Assembly: GCF_024748695.1 (NCBI RefSeq)
Contig: NZ_CP087176.1
Span: forward strand, 1,915,501 to 1,979,500
DNA: 64,000 bases
DNA from: Pseudomonas sp. B21-040
GTDB taxonomy: Bacteria > Pseudomonadota > Gammaproteobacteria > Pseudomonadales > Pseudomonadaceae
Direction: 5' to 3'
Below, piece after piece: positions 1 to 7,400 of this stretch (positions are counted from its first letter, which is position 1; each line of letters begins with the position of its first letter). The notes beneath the pieces were generated by a model, which saw only the letters and a list, made by a program, of their open reading frames with translations, was not told where the DNA came from and did no database searches. The translations under genes and the position numbers were made by a program.

Positions 1-420
1 TATTTCACGGTGGACTCTATCGGCACGCCGTTTGCCGGTGGTGGATTGAATACTGGCTTGCGAGACCTCGCCCGATTTGGCGAGATGTTGCGCAATGATG
101 GGCTGTTCAATGGCCAGCAGATCGTGCCCAAAGCGGTGGTGGACGACATTCGCCGTGGCGGCGACAAACAGGTTTTTGCCAAGGCCGGCTATGACTTGTT
201 GAAGGGCTGGAGTTATCGCTCGATGTGGTGGGTGACGGACAAGGAGGGCGGGGCATTCATGGCGCGCGGTGTTCATGGCCAGCGCATTTATGTTGATCCG
301 AAAGCCGAGATGGTGATTGTTCGTTATGCCTCGCACCCGGTTGCCAGTAACTCGGCGAATGATCCGGTGACGTTGCCGGCGTTTGATGCGTTGGCTGCGT
401 ATTTGTCCAAGTTGCCTTGA
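1..420 (+). CDS. Serine hydrolase, class C beta-lactamase/NylB-like (3' part only)
   Basis: The reading frame is open from the first base of the window, so the gene starts upstream and only about 139 C-terminal codons are present. The visible part has the features of the beta-lactamase/6-aminohexanoate-dimer hydrolase family: a GGGLNTGLRDLARFGEM segment, a WW-containing region, and an HGQRIYVDP strand followed by MVIVRYASHP, where families of this type carry the third catalytic motif (HxG/KTG-like). The S-x-x-K nucleophile motif lies outside the window. Substrate cannot be told from this fragment. It is followed after 27 bp by the YbjQ gene. Confidence 0.75.
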   Translation, partial: YFTVDSIGTPFAGGGLNTGLRDLARFGEMLRNDGLFNGQQIVPKAVVDDIRRGGDKQVFAKAGYDLLKGWSYRSMWWVTDKEGGAFMARGVHGQRIYVDPKAEMVIVRYASHPVASNSANDPVTLPAFDALAAYLSKLP

Positions 421-447
421 TTCGCTGTTTATTAAGAAGGAATTCCT

Positions 448-768
448 ATGATCACCACCACAACTCACGCCATCGAAGGCCGCCAGATCACCGCTTACCT
501 GGACATCGTCAGCGCCGAGTCGGTGCAGGGCATAAACGTTGTTCGCGACATGTTTGCCGGGATGCGGGATTTTTTTGGTGGGCGTTCCCAGACGTTGGAG
601 CGAGCGTTGAAGGAAGCGCGGATTCAGGCGACCGACGAAATCAAGGAGCGGGCGCGAGCACTTCAGGCGGACGCGGTGGTGGGGCTTGATTTTGAGATCA
701 GCATGCCGGCAGGCAAGGGCGGGATGGTGGTGGTGTTTGTGACAGGGACGGCGGTGAAACTGAGATGA
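448..768 (+). CDS. YbjQ/UPF0145 family protein
   Basis: A 106-residue cytoplasmic protein of the YbjQ (UPF0145, DUF74) family, small pentamer-forming proteins sometimes called putative heavy-metal-binding; no biochemical role is established. Family features seen are SVQGINVVRDMFAGMRDFFGG near residues 24-47, a helix with ERALKEARIQATDEIKERA, and the strand ADAVVGLDFEISM. Length is normal for the family. The start is an ATG preceded by AAGAAGGAA at good spacing. No operon partner is evident. Confidence 0.85.
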   Translation: MITTTTHAIEGRQITAYLDIVSAESVQGINVVRDMFAGMRDFFGGRSQTLERALKEARIQATDEIKERARALQADAVVGLDFEISMPAGKGGMVVVFVTGTAVKLR

Positions 769-912
769 GGTGAAACGTGGGCCATTCGTCGGGCACGCGG
801 AAATCTGAATTCCAAGTCCGGTAATGACCGACTAGTCTCAAAACCCTTGGTGATCGATATTTTTCAGGCAAAGGGCTTTGCCGGTGTCGATCCATTTGAG
901 AGGGGAAGAGGT

Positions 913-1101
913 ATGGCTGATCCGTATATCGAAGACGACGGGGCTGAATTTCCGATCAACAATTGCGTTAAATGCGGCCAGACAGAGTATGTGGCGGGCT
1001 TTGGGGAAGACCCGATCCAGACCAGCAAAGTGAAATCGACGACGCCCAGAGGGCCGAAGGCCAAATTTCTGCCGAGAGTGGCGGCGCCTTCCAGGAAGTA
1101 A
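913..1101 (+). CDS. Small hypothetical protein
   Basis: A 62-residue frame. I chose the ATG at 913 over the upstream GTG because GAGAGGGGAAGAG sits directly before it. The protein has one CVKC pair near residue 19 (NNCVKCGQTEYV), which could be half of a metal site, and a basic, Pro/Ser-rich tail. No signal peptide or membrane segment is seen. I do not recognise the family. A clean intrinsic terminator begins 17 bp after the stop, supporting a real monocistronic gene. Confidence 0.55.
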   Translation: MADPYIEDDGAEFPINNCVKCGQTEYVAGFGEDPIQTSKVKSTTPRGPKAKFLPRVAAPSRK

Positions 1102-1117
1102 TCGTTAACTGGACAGA

Positions 1118-1140
1118 CCCCGCCATCGAGCGGGGTTTTT
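1118..1140 (+). terminator. Intrinsic terminator
   Basis: Six-base-pair stem CCCCGC/GCGGGG with a six-base loop, followed directly by five T. It lies just after the small gene ending at 1101. Confidence 0.8.
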
Positions 1141-1270
1141 CATGTGTGAAATCTCGATTACCGGTTGAAACCTGAAGTGCCGACGTTCGGTAATGATGCC
1201 GTTTACTTTTTCACATACTTTTCACAGCCACCTCCGTAGGCTCAAACCATCCGTTAGAAAGCAGTACCTG

Positions 1271-1296
1271 GCCCGTTCCCCAGCGGGCTTTTTTTT
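1271..1296 (+). terminator. Intrinsic terminator with no gene before it; possible small RNA 3' end
   Basis: Stem GCCCGTT/AGCGGGC (one G-T pair) around CCCC, followed by eight T. Nothing coding lies between the previous terminator (1140) and this one, so a transcript ending here would be a non-coding RNA of up to about 130 nt or the leader of the next gene. No known RNA family was recognised. Confidence 0.7.
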
Positions 1297-1434
1297 GCCT
1301 GTCATAAAACCTTTCCCATAAAAGCTGTCCAACCGTCGCTGATTGAGCGGTGCGGTGGTTTTTGTGTGGACGTTTACTGCGTGACAGCATTTAATCCCCG
1401 GCTTTCTTTTTTCCCCTATTTTTGAGGTTTCGTC

Positions 1435-1806
1435 ATGCGTTTAACACTGCCTTCCCTGGTTCTTGGGCTTCTGGTTGCTCAAGGTGCGATGGCTGCCAGC
1501 GATGGCACCGCCGCAATCGGCGGTGGTCTGGGTGGCGCGCTGGGTAATGTGGTCGGCCAAAGCATGGGCGGCAGCACCGGCGCAGCGATTGGTGCTGGCG
1601 TAGCGGGCGCGGCCGGCAGTGCTGCTACCGCACGCAAAGGCAGCCGCACTTCAGCCGCCATTGGTGGCGGTGTGGGTGCAGCGGGTGGTTCAGTGATCGG
1701 CAACAGCCTGGGTGGCAAGACCGGTTCTACCATCGGCGCAGGTTTGGGTGGTGCACTGGGCGGCGGCGTAGGCAGCAACATGGCCAAAGGTCACAAGCGT
1801 CACTGA
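1435..1806 (+). CDS. Secreted glycine-zipper protein (copy 1)
   Basis: A 123-residue protein with a Sec-type signal peptide (about residues 1-20, ending AQGAMA) followed by almost continuous glycine-zipper sequence: repeated GGxxG/AxxGAxxG segments such as GGGLGGALGNVVG and GAAIGAGVAGAAGS. Such proteins insert in or associate with the envelope, and glycine zippers can oligomerise in membranes. The C-terminus is basic (KGHKRH). The ATG at 1435 is preceded by GAGG. The next gene is a clear paralogue sharing nearly the same mature N-terminus, so this is a tandem duplication. Function unknown. Confidence 0.8.
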   Translation: MRLTLPSLVLGLLVAQGAMAASDGTAAIGGGLGGALGNVVGQSMGGSTGAAIGAGVAGAAGSAATARKGSRTSAAIGGGVGAAGGSVIGNSLGGKTGSTIGAGLGGALGGGVGSNMAKGHKRH

Positions 1807-1826
1807 TCCTGATCGGCCCATTGAAG

Positions 1827-1851
1827 AGCCCGGCTAAATGCCGGGCTTTTT
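1827..1851 (+). terminator. Intrinsic terminator
   Basis: Eight-base-pair perfect stem AGCCCGGC/GCCGGGCT with loop TAAAT and a T-run, ending the first glycine-zipper gene. Confidence 0.85.
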
Positions 1852-1918
1852 CGTTTATGAACGATTCTTTAAACAAAGCCTCGAAGCTCATATACCCCAG
1901 AAGAATACGAGGCTTCCC

Positions 1919-2386
1919 ATGACCCCGGTTAACAATGGCAAAAAGTGTACAAGCATCAACGCTCGACGTTTGGCGCTGTCCGTGTTTGTGGTGGGACTGT
2001 TGGCGGCTCAAGGTGCAATGGCGGCCAACGACGGCACCGCTGCGGTGGGCGGCGGCCTGGGCGGGGCGTTGGGTAATGTCGTCGGCGGACAATTGGGCGG
2101 CAGCACGGGAGCGGCCATCGGCGCCGGTGTCGGCGGCGCGGCAGGGAGCGCGGTCGGGGCGGAAAAAGGCAATCGCAATGAGGCGGCCATTGGCGGCGGC
2201 TTGGGCGCAGCAGGCGGCTCGGTGGTTGGCAACAGCCTCGGCGGCTCTACCGGTTCGACCATCGGTGCTGGCCTGGGTGGTGCCGCGGGTGGTGCCGTCG
2301 GTAACAACCTGGGCGACGACGATAATCATGGCAGCTCCCATTCCGGTAACGGACACAAGCATAAGCACAAAAACAAGCATCACTAA
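1919..2386 (+). CDS. Secreted glycine-zipper protein (copy 2)
   Basis: A 155-residue paralogue of the preceding gene. I placed the start at 1919, where CGAGG lies 6 bases upstream, rather than at the upstream ATG in the terminator hairpin of the first gene. It has a longer, more basic signal peptide (KK and RR before the hydrophobic stretch, cleavage after AQGAMA), a glycine-zipper body with the same GGGLGGALGNVVG motif, and a His/Lys/Asp-rich tail (DDDNHG, then KHKHKNKHH) that could bind metals. Function unknown; envelope location inferred from the signal peptide. Confidence 0.8.
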   Translation: MTPVNNGKKCTSINARRLALSVFVVGLLAAQGAMAANDGTAAVGGGLGGALGNVVGGQLGGSTGAAIGAGVGGAAGSAVGAEKGNRNEAAIGGGLGAAGGSVVGNSLGGSTGSTIGAGLGGAAGGAVGNNLGDDDNHGSSHSGNGHKHKHKNKHH

Positions 2387-2401
2387 CTCGCCAACGAGTA
2401 G

Positions 2402-2426
2402 AAGCCCGGCCTAGCGCCGGGCTTTT
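2402..2426 (+). terminator. Intrinsic terminator
   Basis: Nine-base-pair stem AAGCCCGGC/GCCGGGCTT, loop CTAGC, followed by T residues; 16 bp after the second glycine-zipper gene. Confidence 0.85.
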
Positions 2427-2509
2427 CGTATCTGTGCCTGGCAAGCCGGAACGAATGGCGGCAGCTACTCTCGAACTTTATACACCCCCCAATAATTGCG
2501 AGGCCCGCC

Positions 2510-2695
2510 ATGACGCCGGAAACCGAAGGCAAAGAACAAAAAGGCCCGAGTGGGCTTCCGTTCATCAATGATCCCGGCAATGAAGATCCAGGTTCATTGA
2601 TTGACGACGCCACGGTGCCGCTCAATGATTCCGATGACGCGGGTGATGTGGGAAATCTTGAGTACGAAGACGAGTATGAAGACGACGAAGATTGA
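2510..2695 (+). CDS. Small acidic hypothetical protein
   Basis: A 61-residue, strongly acidic protein with no predicted fold: Pro/Gly-rich N-terminal half and a C-terminus that is almost all Asp/Glu and Tyr (EYEDEYEDDED). ATG at 2510 preceded by GCGAGG. The leader resembles that of the second glycine-zipper gene (a TATACCCC-like stretch, then GAGG). The family is not recognised; disorder is inferred from composition. Confidence 0.6.
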   Translation: MTPETEGKEQKGPSGLPFINDPGNEDPGSLIDDATVPLNDSDDAGDVGNLEYEDEYEDDED

Positions 2696-2766
2696 TCTTT
2701 GTGCGGTCTCGTTGACCGAACGTCTCTTTCATCGAACCCATGCATAACCTGCCACCTCGAAATATC

Positions 2767-2787
2767 AGGACCTGCTCTTCAGGTCCT
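2767..2787 (+). promoter_or_regulatory. Perfect hairpin before the next small gene
   Basis: AGGACCTG/CAGGTCCT, eight perfect base pairs with loop CTCTT, ending 13 bases before the ATG at 2801 and next to its ribosome-binding site. No T-run follows, so it may be a weak terminator of the preceding gene or a translational control hairpin. Confidence 0.5.
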
Positions 2788-2800
2788 TCGAGAGGTGCTT

Positions 2801-3013
2801 ATGAACGCTGATCCGAAAAACCCCGACATTGATGACACTCCAGAGTATCCGCTGCCTTCGCCGACCGACTCGCTGAGTCGCGATCAACGTCCGCCGGATG
2901 ACGATACAGCGGTGGAACAAGTGCCCGCTGATGATGTGAAGCGCGGTGATGTCGAGGCTGATCCTGAAGATCCGGACATTGCCGGTGATGATTACTCGGG
3001 TGAACCGAGCTGA
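2801..3013 (+). CDS. Small acidic hypothetical protein
   Basis: A 70-residue, Asp/Glu/Pro-rich protein with no hydrophobic core. The start is the ATG at 2801 with GAGAGGTGC before it; upstream in-frame codons run through the hairpin and are unlikely to be translated. Composition resembles the acidic gene just upstream, and both are probably disordered. Family not recognised. Confidence 0.6.
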   Translation: MNADPKNPDIDDTPEYPLPSPTDSLSRDQRPPDDDTAVEQVPADDVKRGDVEADPEDPDIAGDDYSGEPS

Positions 3014-3094
3014 AAAGCCGCTCGTCGATTGTGCGGCACCTTTGAAAAATGACTGCTGCCAGATCAGGTATGCACGTTTTTAAGGAGACGCATC

Positions 3095-3490
3095 ATGATC
3101 GGTTCAAAGTTTGCGGCCTTGGCCATTGCAGGGCTGTTGTCAGTCAGCTCGCTGACCGCGTTTGCCCAGTCTTACGGGAACGATGCTCCTGTGGATAAAG
3201 GCGGGATGCCTCCGTCCACTGAAATGAATGCGAATTCTGCGGATGGTAACGCACTGCCGCCTGGCTCTATTAATAGTGGGAATGGTGGGGATGCCAATGG
3301 AAGTAGTACGTCCCCGGGGGCGGGAAGTGGGGCGGCGAGTGGTGGAGGTTCGATGGGGAAGGGTGGAGGGAGTGGGTCTGGAGGATCTGGTAGCTCCGGG
3401 ATGAGTGGAAGTGGGGTAGGTGGAAGTTCTGGGAGTGCAGGTGGAGGAACAGGTGGTGCTGGGGGTGGAACGAGTGGTTCGGGTAGTTGA
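3095..3490 (+). CDS. Secreted Gly/Ser-rich low-complexity protein
   Basis: A 131-residue protein with a Sec signal peptide (residues 1 to about 24, ending AFAQS). The mature part has a short polar N-terminal segment and then about 75 residues of nearly pure Gly/Ser, without a regular period. Start ATG at 3095 with AAGGAGACG before it. Function unknown. The low-complexity tail may vary in length between strains. Confidence 0.7.
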   Translation: MIGSKFAALAIAGLLSVSSLTAFAQSYGNDAPVDKGGMPPSTEMNANSADGNALPPGSINSGNGGDANGSSTSPGAGSGAASGGGSMGKGGGSGSGGSGSSGMSGSGVGGSSGSAGGGTGGAGGGTSGSGS

Positions 3491-3496
3491 AGTACC

Positions 3497-3525
3497 TGAC
3501 CCCTAGCACCCCATGCTAGGGGTCA
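3497..3525. terminator. Strong hairpin between convergent genes
   Basis: Eleven-base-pair perfect stem TGACCCCTAGC/GCTAGGGGTCA with a seven-base loop, 7 bp after the Gly/Ser-rich gene. There is no T-run on the plus strand, so termination is probable but not certain. It lies between convergent transcripts. Confidence 0.6.
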
Positions 3526-3592
3526 ATTCGATTGGCAATTCCCCAGTTAGTGGATTTTGTTGCTTATTTTGGGGGACTTTAAACAATACACT

Positions 3593-3970
3593 TCACCGGG
3601 AAAGTTCACCCATAGTTAGATATTCTTCGAATTCGGCCTTGATTTGTTTTTTGTCAGTATATTTTTTGAACTTCTCCGGCGACTCGCAAGCAAACATATA
3701 AAGTCTCAAAGCATCGAAGCAGTCTGTCCTTCCCTCTGGTCCATAATCAAAATCAATGCACAAGTCGGGGAAGTAAACAGCACATCCAACGGCGTGTAAC
3801 TCGTACGTTATGTCGCCAACGATTACACCGCATTGTTCGATTTTATTGGCGCGCCATAACCTTAGGATGCATCTGGTGCCAAATTTTTCTTCGAGCAGGT
3901 CGGTGGCTTTATCCACCATCGAAAGAAAATCGGATACAAGTTGTTCGAGACTGTCGTTTCTATGACTCAT
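3593..3970 (-). CDS. Probable orphan immunity protein downstream of the Rhs locus
   Basis: A 125-residue cytoplasmic protein, acidic at the N-terminus, with a region CIDFDYGPEGRTDCFDALRL near residues 72-91 that recalls the DUF6896 type of small protein found beside polymorphic toxins; that family name is a recollection, not a search result. It sits about 80 bp downstream of the candidate Rhs immunity gene on the same strand and is AT-rich like it. Orphan immunity genes trailing an Rhs tip are common where toxin cassettes have been swapped. An unrelated function is possible. Confidence 0.5.
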   Translation of the reverse strand: MSHRNDSLEQLVSDFLSMVDKATDLLEEKFGTRCILRLWRANKIEQCGVIVGDITYELHAVGCAVYFPDLCIDFDYGPEGRTDCFDALRLYMFACESPEKFKKYTDKKQIKAEFEEYLTMGELSR

Positions 3971-4054
3971 TCTCTTCGATGCTCCAGTCTGTCATGTCCC
4001 ACGTTGCTCGAAGATTCCAAGGTCAATACCGTTTAGGAGGGAGGCTGATCCGGA

Positions 4055-4450
4055 TTACTCTATTTTCAATGACTGTAGCCATTTTTTATAAAAATCTTTT
4101 TGCTCTTTCAATGTGTTTACGATATCGGTTTCTTCATAGTCAAATATGTAGACGATGTCATCAAATGTCGCGGATTTTCCCATTTTTAGTTCGTATGCAA
4201 CGAACCCGCCACTCATTTGGGAGCACATTCTAGAAGGGGTTACGTTTAGTTTTGCCCCTTTGCATAGGAATTTTACATAGGGGAAGTCAAGCCTTATTTT
4301 TGCTAGGCATAGATAGAGATCCTCGCTTTCATACCTTTTGCGGAAACCATTCTTCATTGTAAAAATTATAACCATCTTCGCGGCATCATATTGCAGCTGT
4401 GCCTGCTCCTTATGGTTGTCAATTATTATTGTGATTTTAGTGGTTTCCAT
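4055..4450 (-). CDS. Candidate immunity protein for the Rhs toxin
   Basis: A 131-residue protein when started at the ATG at 4450, which overlaps the 3' end of the Rhs gene by 14 bases; the longer frame would begin inside the toxin. The arrangement (same strand, overlapping the toxin's stop, low GC) is the classic position of a polymorphic-toxin immunity gene. The sequence contains FLCKGAKLNVTPSRMCSQM and GGFVAYELKMGK, a soluble alpha/beta-looking protein with no signal peptide, which fits a cytoplasmic toxin target. The family name is not known to me; the immunity role is inferred from position. Confidence 0.65.
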   Translation of the reverse strand: METTKITIIIDNHKEQAQLQYDAAKMVIIFTMKNGFRKRYESEDLYLCLAKIRLDFPYVKFLCKGAKLNVTPSRMCSQMSGGFVAYELKMGKSATFDDIVYIFDYEETDIVNTLKEQKDFYKKWLQSLKIE

Positions 4451-7400
4451 TTGGCTTCCTATTTGGGTTAGGAATGGAGTATCCAACGTAGCTCCCGTCC
4501 TTTTTCATCGGTGTCACGCCTATTATATCGGCTGTATCAATCCTGTTTGGGATAGCTATTTCAGTTTCATCTGCAAACGGAACAAGGTTTTTCAACTCTT
4601 TATTGACATCTATCCCATCAATTTGTCTGAGTGTGTACAAAAAACCTTTTCTTGTTCTAAATTTCGTCGCAAATTGGATGCCCGTAACCTTGGATGGTGA
4701 GGTGCTGACGAAATTGCTTGGCGGATCATCGCTGTCGATAGCATGAAGCAATAGGTCATTGCTTTCGCCTTTACTCTTAAATCCCGTTCTGAAGATTTCG
4801 TCGGGGTGCTTCACGTCACCCCGATAGAGATAATCAATCTTGCCGTTAGGTACGGGAAGCGTTACTTCACCCTCATCAACCCTAACCTTCCCCGCCGGAT
4901 CCTCATCCCCAAACCCCGGCCTCTTGCACCCATCCGCGCCAGGACATTCATTCAGCCCCAACGGATCAACCCAGCCCGTAGGATTCCGCGTGTACTGATA
5001 CCCGTTAATCCCGCCCGCCAACCCACTCGGATCCGGTGTCAGGTACCGCCCGATATCCGGGTTGTAGTAACGATGCCGGTTGTAATGCAGGCCTGTCTCC
5101 GCGTCGAAGTACTGCCCTTGAAACCTCAACGGTTGGTCCAGCACCTGGTGGGTATCGCGGTTCAGTCGGGTCAGGCGGCCGTAGGCGGTGTATTGCGCGG
5201 CCCAGATGATGTCGCCGCTGTAATCGGTGAGTTCTTGCGGGGTGCCGAGGTGGTCGAGTTGGTAGTAGAACGGGCAGGCCTGGCGCGGGCCTTTGCCGTC
5301 GAGCATGGCGAGGGGGCGAAAGGTGCCGGGTTCGTAGAGGTAGCTGCGGTGATGCTCCTGGCTGTGTTCGGCGATGAGGTGGTCGCCCTGCCAGAAAAAC
5401 TCGGTGGTTTTGCCGTCGACGGTTTTGCGGATGCGGCGGCCGAAGGCGTCGTAGCGGTAGGTCGCGCAAGTGCCATTGGGCAGCGTGACGCCGATGAGCC
5501 GGTGCTGGCAGTCGTAGCGGTATTCGGTGACGAGTTTTTGCGCGGTGCCGCGGCGTTCGCGGATCAGGTTGCCGAAGGCGTCGTAGTCGAAGTGACGGTC
5601 GCCTTGCATCGACAGACGATTGCCTTTGACGGCTGCCGGGCCGGGGCGGTCCTGCATCAACAGGTTGCCGGCGGGATCGTGGGCGAAGCTTTCGGGTTGT
5701 TGATCGCGCGAGTGACGGACCCGGATCAGGCGGTTGAGAGGGTCGTATTGGTAGTTGCGTTGGCCATGACGGGTGTCTGCGATGTAGTCGAGATTGCCGT
5801 TGGCGTTGTAGGTGTAGTCGCGCCGATACAGCGACTGTTGGTGTTGGCTGACAGCGTGGGCTTTCAGGCTGCCTTGTTCGTCGTGGTCGTACTGACTGCG
5901 CAACAGGCCTTGCTGGCGTTGTAACTCGCGACCGAATCGGGAGGTGTGGCTTGTGAGGCGTGTGCCGTTAAGGTCGATGGCGGTCAGCGCGCCACCTTTG
6001 GCGCGGTGGTAGCTGAGTTTGCTGTTGTCCGGCAGGCGCAGGTGATTGAGCCGGCCGCAGGCATCGTAGCCATAACGCAACGTGGCCCAACTCTGGTGTT
6101 CAGTGATCAGGCGGTTCTGGGTGTCGTATTCGAACTCCAGTGGGTGGTCTTGGCTGTCGTCGACGCTGACCAGCCGACCGAGGCTGTCGTAGCAATATTC
6201 AACCTTGGTGCCGTCAGGCAGGGTTTTGATCAGCAACCGACCGGCCGAGTCCCGCTGGTAGCGCGTAATCAGCTTCGAGCCGTCATCGCCGTACTCGGTT
6301 TTCTCCAGTAAATGGCCATTCAGGTCGTAGGCATACGCCGTGCGTCGACCATCAAAACCGGTTTGCTGTCGGACCAATCCACTGGCGGTGTAGTCCAGTC
6401 GATAACGTTCACCGGACTCGTTCTCGATGTCGGTCAGCAGCAGCCGTGCGTTGTCATAGCGGTAACGCAGGTGTGTGCCGTCGGGGTTGATCCGGCGGCT
6501 GACCAGGTGCAAGTCATCGTCGTACTCAAAACGCGTGACACGACCCAGTTCATCCCGTTCGGCAGTGATCTTGCCGTAGGCGTTGTAACTGAAGGCTCGA
6601 CTGGCGCCAGTAGGAAGAGTTGTCTGGATCAGTCGGCCAACGGCGTCCCGTTGGTAGTGAGTGACAGCGCCGAATTCGTCCTGAAAGGTTATTTTCCGTC
6701 CCAGAACATCGTAGGAAAACCGCCGCTGACCGCCGTCCGGCAGGGTTTCTTCGATCAGTTGCCCAAGTGCATCCCGAACGAAAACCTGGCGACTGCTGTC
6801 CGGAAAACGAATCGAGAGCAGCCGTCCTTGGGTGTCGTAGTGGTAATGGGTGGTTTGGCCATCGGGATCGATGGCCTCGGTGACATCGCCTTGAGCATTG
6901 CGTTGATATTTCCATACGGCTTTACCGCGAGAGCACGCATGCAGGAAACCGTTGCGGTATTCGTAGGACGTTGGCTCATCTTCAGGTGGAATCAGCGCAA
7001 TCAGCCGCCCGATCTCGTCGTAGCGGTATTGAGTGATCGCTCCCAGCGGCCCCTGTTCGGCAATCAGATGACCCTTGTGGTCATAAGTCTTGAGATACTC
7101 GGCACCCTCTGGCTCAACCCGACGCACCAACCGCGCCGTATCGTCATGGACGTAGGCTTCTTCGCTGCCATCGACGCTTTTAACCCGCACGCCACCGTTG
7201 TCGTCCCAGGCATAGCGTGTATCCATCTGCGAAAACGTCGCCCAGTGCCGAATGCATCGGGCCGCTTTGCCCGACCGTTCCCACTCCCAAAAGAAACTTG
7301 CCCCGCCGGCGAGTTGCCGCTGGAGAATCACGTGGTGGTCGTCGTAGTCGTACCGCTCGCTTTCACCGGCGGCATTGGTCGCTTCGATCAGTCGCTGGCG

